64,000 bases of DNA from positions 165,240-229,239 of the forward strand of contig MEHQ01001881.1 in the NCBI GenBank assembly GCA_008828725.1, given 5' to 3'. The notes under the pieces were generated by a model. It ran no database searches and had not been told where the DNA came from. It was given only the letters and a program-made list of their open reading frames with translations. This stretch comes from Saccharina japonica. Its lineage: Eukaryota; Sar; Phaeophyceae; Laminariales; Laminariaceae. The position numbers were made by a program, and so were the translations under genes. This document shows positions 45,685 to 58,004 of this stretch, one piece after another; the stretch's first letter is position 1; each line of letters opens with the position of its first letter.

Positions 45685-46575
45685 TATATATAAATGCCAG
45701 CTATTAGTAGTCGTATTTATAGAAGGTATATATCATACCCTGAACGCTAACAACGTATCATATATATGATGCCAGTATAATATATTGTGGATTGTGATGC
45801 TTATACATATGATATGATACAGGACAACAAGCGCTTGGTTGGGCGATATTACACGCAACCAATTCGTCAATGTTTGGTAAGATAGAGCAACTCGCTCGAG
45901 CGGTGATATTTTCAGCAAGCAACGTCGATCCTTGTCATTACGTATCGGTGTATGGGCGTATGGGCGTGTATGATACCTGGTATTTACTACCCACGTATTC
46001 GAAATTCGGAGCTACTTTCGTTTTGTTTTTAATTATAGACCAACTATGACTATTCATATTAACAAAAATTCAGCCAAAAATAACGTATTTTGGCCCCATT
46101 TCTGTCGAGCAAGACCCTCCGCACACAAAACTCCTTGGTTGCGCCAAAAATCAAAACGAGGTCCTAGAAAAAGAAGAAGTGCTCCAGAAAGCACTCGGAA
46201 TTCTACCGGGTGGATCTCGAGAGGTGTATGGCTGGTTTCACCTTTTTACTGTCCAGTCAAGTAAGACGTGTAAACCAGTGCCCCAAAAACATTTTTTCCC
46301 ACAAGAGTTGGTCTTAGGTTGAGCTGTTTTTTTACATTCAATGTTTTGGGTTTTATGGGCGCCGGGGTATCGTAAGGGGTTTGCATCATAGAAGAAGCGT
46401 TCTTATTTTTTGTTTCGGTTTTGTGAACATCTCTCTTAATGTTGCGATTTTCGTACCGCTGCCAAAAAGGATATTGAAAACAAGTTAATATTTTATATAT
46501 CATACGAGGCAGTGTTGTTGTGAACCGACAACCAAAATTGTTTTTTCGGTCAGGTTTTCGGCAGTACTAGACGAA
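45685..46575. other. Unique DNA, no supported feature
   Basis: No repeat or gene recognised. A plus frame at 46046-46264 is lysine/arginine-rich but has no landmark. Confidence 0.35.
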
Positions 46576-46577
46576 GC

Positions 46578-46865
46578 ATGATAGTAGATCTTCCTAAGGT
46601 AGCTATTAAGGCACTCTGATTGGCTAAGGGTGTGTTTTACGCGGCTCAATCAACTTGGAGTCTTTCCCAGCCACAGCATCCCGGGTCACCCTAGAGTCTT
46701 TCCAAGCTCACCATCCACGCCGGCCGAGTCAACCTAGAGTCTTACCAAGCACAGCATTCCAGCACTGACCACTGGCATAGGGTTAGGGTTCGGGTCGGAG
46801 GGTCGGCTTCAGGCGCCAAGCACCAAACCCCCGTAAATATATACTATCAAGGTTCGTCCACCCCT
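46578..46865. mobile_element. Diverged longer copy of the AGTGGATCTT MITE
   Basis: It shares GATCTTCCTAAGGTAGCTA, AAGGCACTCTGATTGGC, CACTGACCACTGGCATAGGG and GTTCGTCCACCCCTC with 54186-54370. It is about 120 bp longer, with a tandem AGTCTTTCC/AGTCTTACC insert. Confidence 0.55.
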
Positions 46866-47775
46866 CGTTTTCGGTCGGTTTTAGCCGACCGAAACGGACG
46901 TTTTTTGGTCGATGTTTCGGTTGCCAAAAACCGACCGAAACCGGAAACCGACTGTTTTTTTTTTCCGTCGTTTTTCTTGTGCCTATAACGCCTACATATA
47001 AAGGGGGGGCACACACAACGATGATTAATTGGTTGGCTTTCTGGCAATTTTTCATGGAAACCCCGTTACATATTTATATCATGTGGACATCCTCAGCCCA
47101 CGTCTCTGACCCTAACTATAACTGAAACCGACCGACATTTTCGACAAAAAAATAACGAAAAACCAACCGAGCCATTTGTATTTTTGGTTCGCAACAACAC
47201 ATGCATAGGACTGCTTGCTGCGAATCAACAGCCGGTTCATAATCCGATTCGTTCGGCAGCGGAATCGCAAAACCAACGGTTGGTTGTGATTGTTTTTTGC
47301 GATATATATATATACCCCTGATACGTAAATACGTATCATATATACGTAAAAGGGGTTTGATTGCCGTCTTTCGCGTACGATATATATATACTGTAGTCAG
47401 TACCGGCCCTCTTACAAGAAACCTGAAATTGGGTTCAGGCTGACTTTCTTAGTCTGGGCGCGCGAAAACGCACTTTCTTAGTCTGTTGCGCGTTCTTATT
47501 TTGGTCCCCGAGAAGATGTTTTCTCCAGTAGTGTACGGTGAATGGTGCCTTGGGCCCAGGCCAGCCATAGGAAGGGCTCATCTTTCTTGAAGCTTAGGCA
47601 CCGACTATTAATAGGCTGAGAGCTTTCTTAATGTTTCAGTTTTTCAGGCTGACTTTCTTCTGAGTTACTTTCTTTTGAGCGGGCCGGTATTTCCATCCCC
47701 GCGAGAGAGAATCGCTGACGCAAGTTTACAGCGCGGCGATGCGCAAACCCGCACGGCAGAGCGGGGAGCGGGGCG

Positions 47776-48121
47776 GGGGGGGGGGGGGGGTACTTCATTT
47801 TCATGCATGGCCGTAGTCGTATGACCATAGACCCTCGCATCCCTACAATGCCGGGACGGAGCATGTCGGGTTTTCACCAACCAGGCAGACATTGCTAGCA
47901 CCAAGCGCGAAACGCCGTGAGGTATTGGGCGAGTCGCATGGAGGGTGAGCTGCATCCTGCTAAGAACCGCCTCTGAGGCGGACTTGCATATGGATGACAG
48001 CTTCAATGAGTTAATTTAATGTCTGGTGTGGCCACTCCCTGAGACAGCAATGGCAGCATTATGTATCTGCCTCGCGGGTGCCTTACCATATACACACTAC
48101 GTGATACGATCATTCCCCTTG
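47776..48121 (+). mobile_element. C-run element, 3'-truncated by a second copy
   Basis: It begins with a G-run (47776-47790) and TACTTCATTTTCATGCATGG and follows the family to CATTCCCCTTGT. There a new copy begins with its own G-run. Confidence 0.7.
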
Positions 48122-48715
48122 TAGGGGGGGGGGGGTGTACTCATATCGTGCACGGCCGTAGTCGTTTGACCATAGACCCTCGCATCCCTACAATGCCGGG
48201 ACGGAGCACGTTGGGTTTTCACCAACCAGGCAGACATTGCTTGCACCAAGCGCGAAGCGCCGTGAGGTATTGGGCGAGTCGCATGGAGGGTGAGCTGCAT
48301 CCTGCTAAGAACCGCCTCTGAGGCGGACTTGCATATGGACGACAGCTTCAATGAGTTAATTTAATATCTGGTGTGGCCACTTCCGGAGACAGCAATGGGT
48401 ATCACTACGTATCTGCCTCGTGGATGCCTTACCATATACACACTACGTGATACGATCATTCCCCTTGTGCGGAGATGAGGTTATCAACCCCGCACAAATG
48501 ATCTAACAAGACCGCCAGTATGGGTGACCGCCAAAAACAAAACAAAACAAAAAAGGACGCGGCCCCAAAAAATAAAAAAAAAAAAAAGCCGGCGGGCGGG
48601 GGGGCCGGGGCGCGGCGGGGGGGGGCTACTTGTTTGTCGAGCCAGCAGTGAGAGGCGTGTTTTAAGCGACGTTGCCAACTCGACGCCTACCCAATAGCGT
48701 GGCCGTTTAAAAAAA
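48122..48715 (+). mobile_element. C-run element, near full length
   Basis: It starts at the G-run at 48124. It keeps the CCGCCTCTGAGGCGG stem (48311-48325) and ends near CAACTCGACGCCTACCCAAT. A purine/G-rich insertion (48585-48627) lies in the poly-A zone. It is in direct tandem with the truncated copy. Confidence 0.7.
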
Positions 48716-48740
48716 AGGGGGGGGCAAAAAAAAAAAATTT

Positions 48741-48968
48741 TTCGGAGACGGAGAGTGACGATGTGTAAGAAAGTGCTTGAAATCTTCTCGCGATTAAAAC
48801 GCAAAGCAAGATCGTAAGTGGGGGGGCGGAGGCGAGACGGAGCCTACTTTTGTGCCCCGGATTGAGTTCGACGTAGGGAGGGCAGAAAGTCAGAAGGTTG
48901 GCGAAGGATAATGAATTGGATGGGGGAAAAAAAAAAAAAGCACAACAACATTACAACAACAACAACCT
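48741..48968 (+). mobile_element. SINE 3' body copy with A-run and (CAA)n tail
   Basis: It shows the body (AAATCTTCTCGCGATTAAAA, then CCCCGGATTGAGTTCGACG) and a tail of A13 and CAACAACAAC. The head is replaced by the end of a C-run element. Confidence 0.7.
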
Positions 48969-48979
48969 ATGTAATATAT

Positions 48980-49200
48980 CAAATATTTATAGGGGGGGGG
49001 GGGGGGCGCGTGCATTGGTTGCTCGCTTTCGCTCCCACCCGGCTCGCTCTCCGCTTGTTTGTCCGACTTCACTCGAAATTGAAAGCAGTTGCAATGCCAG
49101 ATTTATTCATAACAGATTCGATTAATCGGTCGTCGCAGCATTACCGGAATAATCTGTTTATCGAAGTTCGCTTCTGATTCGCCGGCCAGCCCTGAGTTTT
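48980..49200 (+). repeat. G-run repeat, copy 1
   Basis: TTATA then a G14 run, CGCTCCCACCC, TTGTTTGTCCGACTTCACTC, GATTCGATTAATCGG and ATTCGCCGGCCAGCCCT. It is matched over about 200 bp by 50615-50825. Confidence 0.7.
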
Positions 49201-50350
49201 ATGTCCTTTGTTTTATATGTGTGGCATGAGTATGGCCCTAGCTTTCAGGCACGCTCAGGTAGCTTTCAGGCATGCGCCGAGATATGGACACGCGCAGGGG
49301 AAAAAATTTGAGACTAGCAAAAAGATAGGCATATGCCTGACGTGCATAACGCTAGCCTGAAACGTGCCTATCTATTTCAGGCATTGCTGAAAACAAATGC
49401 CTGAGACGCTGCTTCTGAAACCTTTTCGGCGCCCAAGACAAACCCTATAACTTTAATTTCGAGTATTCTTTGTGTAAATGGGCAAATTGCCTGAAAGAAT
49501 GCCTGAAACTTTGATTCATGGCCCCTACGCAAATTCCTGACTAATTTTCACAGTATTTGCGTTTTAAGAGGTAAAATGCCAAAACAGAATAATGCCGGCC
49601 ATGCCCCACCCCGCACCCCGCACTGTCCCAACGCGCTGAATGCTCGCCTGCCTGCGTAAGGACCCCCCAGTCCAGCCATAATAGAAACAAGCGTTGCTGA
49701 TAAGAATCCAGGCTGCAGATGTTCGAGGGATAACTCTGGGAGTCGTTAACTTGAAATTAGTATGAGTAGAAATCACGCTCTTTAAATAAGAAATCCAGCG
49801 CTGACCATAATTTGCTGTGTTTATCAGGTGGTCCTGTACTGTACTACTATTTACAGTACCAGGCACCTGATAAAAAACAGATTAGATAGAAATCCAGCTG
49901 AGATTTCAAACGCAAATAAGAAATTCGGGATTTTTTATATTGAAAATTAGTGTTGAAACACTTTTCGCTAAAAATTAGAATCAACCTGCGGCCAGACTTC
50001 CTGTTTTTATTTAGGTTCCTGTACTATCGAGGTATAATACCGCTACGATGCTGGCCTGCAAAAGTGCGCTGCCAGCAGCGATTCCAGCTGTATATAATAT
50101 GCTAGGAACGTCTTTGTTCCAATGTGGAACCTTGCTGCTGCTGCTTGCGTGCTTGCTGCTGCTACGGGCAATTGCTCGGACATCCACTCAAATGTCTATC
50201 GCCTGGCGAGCCTTAGTGTTGGGAATCACAGGTGCTTGGTCGGTTAGGGTTTGCTTGTTGCATTCAGTTGGGTTACCGTACATGCTCCCTTTATCAGAGC
50301 TTATGTGTCTGTGCGCTGAGCCATGTGGGTGTGGGCTACGCCCTCCATAT

Positions 50351-50600
50351 AGGCGTGGGTTAAAGCAAAATTCGACGAGCAGTTGACGAGGGAAGAAAGT
50401 GCTGAAATCTTTCTCGCCGCGATAAAAACGCAAAGCAAGAAACCGTTAGTGCGGTGGGGGAGCGGAGTAGGAGGCTACTTTGTGGACCCCGGATCTGAGT
50501 ATTACGACCTAGGAGTGAGAAAGGGCAGAAAGTGCGCGAGATAATGATATGGGATTGGGGAAAAAAAAAAAAACAACAACAACAACACACAACAACTATG
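50351..50600 (+). mobile_element. SINE 3' body copy with (CAA)n tail
   Basis: The segment begins at the GCGTGGGTTAAAGCAAAATT stretch and lacks the tRNA head. It carries the body motif CCCCGGATCTGAGTATTACG and ends in A13 and CAACAACAA. It is followed within 25 bp by a G-run element, as is the 48.7-kb copy. Confidence 0.75.
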
Positions 50601-50614
50601 AATTATCAAATATT

Positions 50615-50825
50615 ATAGGGGGGGGGGGGGGGGGCGGTGATTGGGGCTCGCTTCGCTCCCACCCCCGGCTCGCCTCTCGCTTGTTTGTCCGACTTCACTC
50701 GAAATTGAAGCAGTTGCCAAGCCGATTTATTCAACAGATTCGATTAATCGGCGTCGCAGAAACCGAATAATATTATATCGAAGTTTCGCTTCGATTCGCC
50801 GGCCAGCCCTAGTTTTAGTCCTTTT
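50615..50825 (+). repeat. G-run repeat, copy 2
   Basis: Same order of motifs as 48980-49200, with small indels: G-run, CTCGCTTCGCTCCCACCC, TTGTTTGTCCGACTTCACTC, AGATTCGATTAATCGG, and CGAAGTTTCGCTTCG as an inner palindrome. Confidence 0.7.
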
Positions 50826-50984
50826 TTTATATGTGTTGGCATGGGGTTTAAGACCGCCTTGTCGTGGTCACATTCTAACGTCTTGATCAGTTCGAATCTT
50901 CGCGCATCTTCGGATGAATCTTGATGTTCCGCAGATAGATGCTCCCAGTACCTGGCAGTAAAGTAAAGCATTTTCTAGAAAAAA

Positions 50985-51660
50985 TACTTGAGAGTACTTC
51001 AGATACTTCGGGTGGTATTTCGGGTGTGGTATGTACTTCGGGTACTGCGAGCACTCGAAGTATTTCGAGAGTCTACTGCGGATGCTGCCAATACTCCAAA
51101 GTATTTGGGGGTCCGATACTGCGGGTACTCCTTATACTCGCAGTATTTGAACCTTCAGTACTGTTCATACTCCCAGTACTCGCAGTGTTAAGCCGGCAGT
51201 ACTCTGATACTCTCAGCACTCGGAGTACGAAATGTACTCGATACTCCGAGTATACTGGGAGCATCTGTGCATAATTTTAAGGACGTGGCCGTCATTACTT
51301 CCAGGTTCTGGGAGCACATGACTGGCGTTTGCAACATTTTACAACTTACAGATGCTCTCAATACCTGGAAGTATAATTGGAGAATTTTCAAGAAAGAGTA
51401 CTTCAGATACTTTGGGTACTCGCAGTATTTTGAGGCTCTGTACTGTGGATACTGCTTGATACCAAGTGTTTCGGAGTTCGATACTACTTGTGTACTCGGG
51501 GTTTTGTATTAATCATACGTACTCCCAGTATTCGCAGCATTTGGGCGTTCAGTACTTATCATACTCCCAGTACTCTTACTACCCTTCGATACTCCGAGTA
51601 TACTCGGGAATATGCATTTACTCGGAGTATGAAGCATACTGGGAGCATCTTTGTGTGGAA
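50985..51660 (+). repeat. AGTACTC-rich field
   Basis: Dozens of GTACTC/GAGTAC/ATACTC motifs, such as CTCCCAGTACTCGCAGTATT, in both orientations, with a loose period. Palindromic ATACTCCGAGTATACT recurs near 51240 and 51590. Frames through it have biased composition. Confidence 0.6.
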
Positions 51661-52344
51661 TGTTCGAGTTTGAGACAGGTAAAAGGCTGCTGACCAGCGC
51701 TTACTTACCGTGCGTATACTCGTATCGTACCGCCGTACCTCCTGCCTTCTGCCACACTCCACACTCCATGATTCATGATGGACTATCTGTCTGTCTGTCT
51801 GTCGTCTGTCTATGTATTCTACTATGTGGTTGTGTGCCGGCGGGGGGGGGGGGGGTCGCTTCTGGCGCGGAGTACAATAATTTTAATTTTATAGTTTTCA
51901 TATACTTCGTATGATACGAGCAATACGTAGGTGTGATATGTATGGTGTGGTATGTGGTACTGGTATATGGTATATATGATGGTGGTATGATGGTATGGTA
52001 CATATGGATGATGCGAGGGAGACCGCCTGTGAGGCTGGGGTGTGACGTACCAGTATACCACTAATAATACAGGACGGATTTTATGACGACAGCGACAGCA
52101 TCTGACTCGTATATATACCATGGTATTCATGGTATCTCCGTTCCCCTCTTTATTGCTGAGGTGGCGCGTTTCTGATAGAAACACCCCGAGCAAATCCTCT
52201 TTCCAGAGTTCTCTCTGATCAGGAAACCAGAGCGGCAGTAATAAAACATCATCAAAACATCAATCTTGTGGGTGACTGAGTGCGTCTCGTCTCAACCTGC
52301 TTCCGGTGGTAGAGGTTGGCCCCATACCGCACACTTGCTGTCCT

Positions 52345-52690
52345 CTAACCTTAACCCATTCAGAACTGCAAAAAATGTCCCACACTAATTCCAAGTAGTT
52401 TGTCCCTAAATTCGTGGGACCACTTCTGAACCCATTCAGAACTGCAACAAATGTCCCACACTAATTCCAAGTAGTTTGTCCCCAAATTCGTGGGACCATT
52501 TCTTAACCCATTCAGAACTGCAAAAAATGTCCCACACTAATTCCAAGTAGTTTGGCCCCATACCGCACACTTGCTGTCCTCTAACCTTAGCCCATTCAGA
52601 ACTGCAAAAAATGTCCCACACTAATTCCAAGTAGTTTGTCCCCAAATTCGTGGGACCAGTTCTTAAGGGGCTATCATAAGGGGTTAACCC
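52345..52690 (+). repeat. Tandem TCCCACACTAATTCCAAG repeats
   Basis: Four units of about 75-95 bp: CCCATTCAGAACTGCAAMAA, TGTCCCACACTAATTCCAAG and TAGTTTGTCCCCAAATTCGTG. Single units occur near 390-445, 10620-10700, 17795-17960, 19400, 58425-58495 and 59858. Confidence 0.75.
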
Positions 52691-52805
52691 CTTTAGCACT
52701 GCAGTCCCGTTTTGGGGACACACCACTCTAATTCTAAGTAATTTGTCCCCGAAACGGGACTCCAGTCCTATAAGGGTTAAGATACCATGAATACCATGAC
52801 ATATA

Positions 52806-52884
52806 CCACTCTGTCCCGAAATAGAAGCACCTTTTGGATAGAATTTTAGTATACAAATGGTGCTTATATTTCGGGACAGACTGG
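52806..52884. mobile_element. Stowaway-like MITE, 79 bp
   Basis: CCACTCTGTCCCGAAATAGA at the left and ATATTTCGGGACAGACTGG at the right, with TA on both sides. Same size and ends as the 58.9-kb copy. Confidence 0.7.
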
Positions 52885-53327
52885 TACCTATCTGTGGTAC
52901 TACAGTGTATGCGGCTGCTTTTCTTGTCAGTACGTCAGTACGTGGTATGATACCATTCTGGGCTGCAATGTAAGGAGCCTGTGAACATGAATATGAAGCC
53001 CAAGCGGTCCTTACATCAATGCCCCGCCTAGAGTCGTGCTTACACATATGTATAATACCTGGTGTCAGATGTACTTCATCATACATATATAGGGACGATG
53101 AGTACGATGCATACTTTAGCCCTCCCTGCATATATTGAGAAAAAATTGAAATAAAAACTTGGCTGTGAGAGATCGACAAGATTACTTCCTCGAAACTCAC
53201 ATTTTGCAAGCTTTAGCTTTAGCTTGGTGTCATGCTACTATACGTAGTGATACTTTGATCAAAGCGTGCTATTTTCATACGGGGTATGCAGGTTTTAGAG
53301 TAGTCAACATATATACATACGCAATGT

Positions 53328-53500
53328 CAGTCGACGAGGGGAAGAAATGTCTTCTTGCGATAAAAACTCAAGGCACGAACCGTATTGGGGGAGGAGGGAG
53401 AAGCGCCTACTTTGTGACCCCGGATCTGAGTTACGACTACGACGGAGAGAGAGGAAGGGCGAAGACAATAAATGGGATGGGGAAAAAAACAACAACAATA
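53328..53500 (+). mobile_element. SINE 3' fragment
   Basis: It starts at GTCGACGAGGGGAAGAAATG and runs through the ACCCCGGATCTGAGTTACGA motif to an AACAACAACAA tail. It is 5' truncated and sits upstream of the possible exon at 53.65 kb. Confidence 0.7.
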
Positions 53501-53632
53501 TCGTACCGGACGTTTCGATTTATCGATGTCCGAACCAAGCCCGTCCGTACTACTGTAATTTTTGGAAGCACGGAACGGTACCGAACCGAACCGTATATAT
53601 ATGTATAGGTACCAAATGGACATTTTCCCGGA

Positions 53633-53762
53633 ACACTTTCACTTTTCACCTCCAGCCGCGGGTCTTTTCTCGCGCTATCGGCTGCGAGGCACGCAGGGGG
53701 CCCGCGTGTACGCCACGGCGCAAGTGCGGGTCCCGGCCGAGGCCCGTGGGGTGTGCTCTGGG
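53633..53762 (+). CDS. Possible exon with Tim21/Coa1-like strand pattern
   Basis: After an acceptor (CACCTCCAG ending about 53653) a GC-rich open frame reads AGLFSRYRLRGTQGARVY, then ATAQVRVPAEARG, followed by a GTGTGC donor-like site. The pattern, an (R/K)G-GxA turn followed by an alternating beta strand, recalls the globular domain of mitochondrial Tim21 or Coa1 proteins, which bind at the inner membrane. The resemblance is short and from memory of the family pattern only. No neighbouring exon was found; a SINE fragment lies immediately upstream (53328-53500). Confidence 0.25.
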
Positions 53763-54185
53763 CCTTCAAAGTCGCGATTTCTGGCAAATAACTCAGGGGA
53801 GACGTTCCGACTTGACACCGCCTCGCAACTACGTGAAAGCCCTGTCATACGACTGTTTTTGATGCTTCGTTTTTGACCCCGCATGAACGAAACACATACA
53901 GCACGCACCACGCACGAGACAACAAGGACCACACCGACGTTGAACGAGGCACACATCATGCGTCGTGCAGCAGTAGTTGATACCATGTTGCATGCGCCTG
54001 CTTTCTCTGGGTTGTGTACAGCAGTAGCAGTTGTACGTCACGCTTGAACATTTACAGCCACATTTTATGTAAAATTGTAACTTTGTTCCAATATTTGGGA
54101 ATCTACGTAGAGTACACAGCACTGAAGTTTCTTAACACCGGAAGCCCACTGTACCTCAGACAGTAGTGGACAAACACTTTTTTGT

Positions 54186-54351
54186 TAGTGGATCTTCCTA
54201 AGGTAGCTAATTAGGCACTCTGATTGGCCAATGCAAGCACTGACCACTGGCATAGGGTTCGGGTTATGGCTAGGGTTAGGGTTCGGTCTGAGGGTCAACA
54301 TACTACTACCAAGACAAAACCCCCATTCTAAAGATCCACTATCACCCGTTG
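54186..54351. mobile_element. MITE with AGTGGATCTT ends
   Basis: AGTGGATCTTCCTAAGGTAG at the left and TAAAGATCCACTA at the right are inverted ends. The interior (ACTGACCACTGGCATAGGG) matches 46578-46865. A telomere-like GGGTTAGGGTT stretch is internal. Confidence 0.6.
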
Positions 54352-54617
54352 TCCACCCCTCACCTCAGATACGATATTATCTCGCGACATTTGTTTCGGT
54401 AGGAATGGCCGTCGCTCCTACGTTTCCCTTTAAACAATACAGCAGCAGTCTATGCCACGGTTTGCTCCAAAACGGGAACTATGAAGCATGTGCGATCTAT
54501 TTTCAACTTGCGACACCCCCGGGATTTCAAGTGACCAACATCCCGAAGGGGAACCTTGTATATATGTACTATGATGTTATAAAAGGCGAAGACCTCTGAC
54601 TCGAACCGATTCAGGTG

Positions 54618-55010
54618 AGACTCTAACCGAACCGAACCGAACCGAACCGAACCGAACCGAACCGAACCGAACCGAACCGAAACAAACCGAAACGAAACGA
54701 AACGAAACGAACCGAACCGAACCGAACCGAACTGAACTGAACCGAACCGAACCAAACCAAACCGAACCGAACCGAACCGAACCGAACCGAACCGAACGGA
54801 ACGGAACGGAACGGAACGGAACGGAACGGAACGGAACAGAACGGAACGGAACCGAAAAACCGAAAAACCGAACCGCACCGCAACCGAACCGAACCGAACC
54901 GAACCGAACCGAACCGAACCGAACCGAACCGAACCGAACCGAACCGAACCGAACCGAACCGAACCGAACCGAACAGAACAGAACAGAACAGAACCGAACA
55001 GAACCGATCG
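54618..55010 (+). repeat. (CCGAA)n satellite
   Basis: About 75 pentamers, mainly ACCGA with AACGG, AACGA and AACAG variants in homogenised patches. It generates long artificial frames on the minus strand. Confidence 0.9.
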
Positions 55011-57274
55011 GTAATAATGTCCAAGGAGAAATAACCGAACCGCACGTACGTAGTTAGTTTATGTGCTGATGATGGTGAACGAAAAGCTTCGACCTACGAG
55101 TACCGACCATCGAAATCGCATCGGTTTGCTGTTGACCGCGGTATCGTTCGGCATCGAAACTTACACCTCTATTATTTCTTGGGAACTTCCGCAACTTCGA
55201 CAATAATATACCCTGACAGTCGAATACTATTACTTCGAAGTATACATATATATCAGGTATAGACGCTGCGGTTACTATGAGTATGTATGAACACGAACAC
55301 GGCGGTGACCATGCCGCTGTGAATGGCCGTTGGTTCCCTCCTGTATGTAATACGTACCTTCTTCACAAATTCGACTGGAATCAAGCATGTACGGCACAGA
55401 GAATGGTTTTACCATCCAAACTTTTGATATACTATATACGTAACACACACGCAGCAGGGCAGGCGAAGACGTGAAGACGCCAGCGACATACAAACTTCAT
55501 GATACAATACCGGTACAATGTTATATATGGCAGACTGGAGTTCTAGTAGTATTGATAGTATATAGTGGAATTTATTTAAAGAAAAACGACAGCTTTGAAA
55601 TCGAGGATTTCGTCGAAACTCATATTTGCAGGCTGCGTGGGATACTTCGATCGCGCGAACTACTGTTGATGGTATATAGGCCCTCGCAGCGGACCGGAAC
55701 CCGAGGGTGGACATCGTCGTATGGAGAGGAGGAAATCGGGGAGCTGTGAAACGAGACGGGAGTCTATCCTACTTACAGTAGTCGATAGATGTACCCTCCC
55801 CCACGCAGAGCCACAAGCGCGGGACATACATCAGGAATACACCTGCGAGGAGGCAGCGCCGACAACGATGGATGAGCTGCCTCTTCTACCTCCGAGATGC
55901 GCAAGAGAACCAACACAAAGTACGCTCGTCCGAGATTCCATGTGGTTCGTGGTTAGATGTGTCCTTCGACGAGCGGAGCCACGAAACTTGCCACTTCCGT
56001 CGTGTGGGAAAAGCTTGGGGCGCCTCGGGTCGCGGTAGAGAGGGTAGCAACTTAGTATTGTTATTCGACCAGCTGGCAGTGAGCGCCGTCGTGGGGGGGG
56101 GGGAAGTATGGAGAAGCAATGGCGAGGGAAGAGGTGGTGAAGGAATAACGCCTTCTGAAAACCGTCACGATGGTCACACAGGTCGCCGTTTCGGTGACTG
56201 GCCAGACAGCTCTACCTTTCGCGGAGGGTATATAGTAAGAATTACACCCCACTACGTACGTACCACCACTGCCACGAGTATACTGGTACCATACGAAGTA
56301 TACATACAATACTCGTACACGGTATAAGAGTAGCCTGGGCTGTGACCACGGACTGCACTGTGGCGATGAGTTCATGCGAGAACAACAACAACATATATAC
56401 ACCTGGTATACCTGGGTATACTCCTTATCCTACTATTAATATTAGTATTGTAGTATTGGATACACAGAGTAAGGGCACAAGTCGAGGGTGAAGCCCCATC
56501 TCGAAACACCTCATGGCAAACTCTCGTTTTGTTTCGGCTCAAGAATTCTGGTATTATTATTTGTCCCCCAATGATGAAAAGCATTACAATTAAAACACAC
56601 TTACTATACCTCAAACCCACACCGACTGTGAAAATGCCCCACTCTGCGTTCTTCACAGCGATTCCTTTCTATCGGGCTACCCCGCCTTCACTTACTATAA
56701 AGCCACTCAATGACCTTGCCTCTCCGAGCGTGGCATCTCTACTCGGACACTTCTCACAGCTCCAATGGTCCCATTGTCCCCCCCCTCTCTTGGGCGATAG
56801 GGCGGGTGGGCGGGAATTCGATCAAGTACCGGACGATGCTCTGCTTCCGATGCGTAGCTTCTACGCTGCTGAGTAGGCTCCCTAGCTATACTTGCTCGCG
56901 ACTTTCTGCTCCTGCCATGCCCCCACCCCCTGCGGCGGCGAGACCCCCGTTTCCCGAATTCGATACCGCCTCCACACACAACGAATTCCATGCGTAACGA
57001 ATCCTACATACTACATACTGGCTGTGTCATAGACAACCATTACTCTGTCGAGACTACCTGTACTGTGTACTGCCGTACAGTATGTGTATATTATATATGT
57101 ATCTGCAAAGAGACGGCACCTCACAGGGAAAAATACAACAGAGGTTGCCTTTACTTGCCAGCTGAATCCGTGGAAGGCTTTTTTTACCTTATCATCATCA
57201 AGCTTCAAGATTGAAGCCGTCGTCACATCCATTCGTCTCCCCCCCCCCCTGCTACCCCCCTCTATAAATATATG

Positions 57275-57757
57275 ATATATTTATAGGTTGGGTTGGCGTC
57301 GGTTGGCAACGACGCTGTAAAACACGCCTCTCACTGCGTGAGCTAGACAACCAGGGTACCGTTTTTTTTTTTTTTTGGCGGTCACCAAAGCTGGCGGTCT
57401 TGTTAGATAATTTGTGCGGGGTGGAGAACTTTTGCTCCGCACAAGGGGAATGATCGTATCATGTAGTGTGTATATGGTAAGGTACCCGCGAGGCAGTTAC
57501 ATAGTGCTCCCATTGCTGTCTCAGGAAGTGGCCACACCAGAAATAAAATTAACTCATTGAAGCTGTCATCCATATGCAAGTCCGCAGCTCACCCTCCATG
57601 CGACTCGCCCAATACCTCACGGCGCTTCGCGCTCGGTGCAAGCAATGTCTGCCTGGTTGGTGAAAACCCAACGTGCTCCGTCCCGGCATTGTAGGGATGC
57701 GAGGGTCTATGGCCATACGACTACGGCCGTGCACGACATGAGTACACCCCCCCCCCT
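57275..57757 (-). mobile_element. C-run element, full-length reverse copy
   Basis: It runs from TAGGTTGGGTTGGCGTCGG through the poly-T (57361-57376) and GGCGCTTCGCGCTCGGTGC to ACATGAGTACACCCCCCCC. Part of the CCGCCTCTGAGGCGG region is deleted. It lies 250 bp upstream of the full-length SINE. Confidence 0.75.
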
Positions 57758-58004
57758 GTACTTAACCTCCTAAGAATTGCAACTTTTTTTTGCGACATAC
57801 TACATGGAATCAGTGTAGGACCCTTTTTTTTCAGTACGTAGTGTAAGGGTTAAGTTGCAGATTTCATTTTTATCGCACCTTACAAAGTTCAGCATCCGCA
57901 CTGACTGTCTTTTTTCGTCGATTTTTTTTGCTAAATCACGCAATTCTTCTCGCGTTTTCCGCGATGTTGTATATATGTGTAAGGCTTAGATTGGGTAGTA
58001 GGTA

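Noticed and set aside
50048..50386. Leucine-rich possible membrane protein
   Set aside because: The hydrophobic stretch is a CTG/GCTGCT run and the frame ends inside a SINE.
52436..53209. 257-codon minus-strand ORF, the longest in the window
   Set aside because: Its C-terminal half is the translation of the TCCCACACTAATTCCAAG tandem repeat (recurring LELVWDIFCSS); the rest has no coding features.
54450..55045. Long minus-strand ORFs of RFGSV-type repeats
   Set aside because: Artefacts of the CCGAA pentamer satellite.
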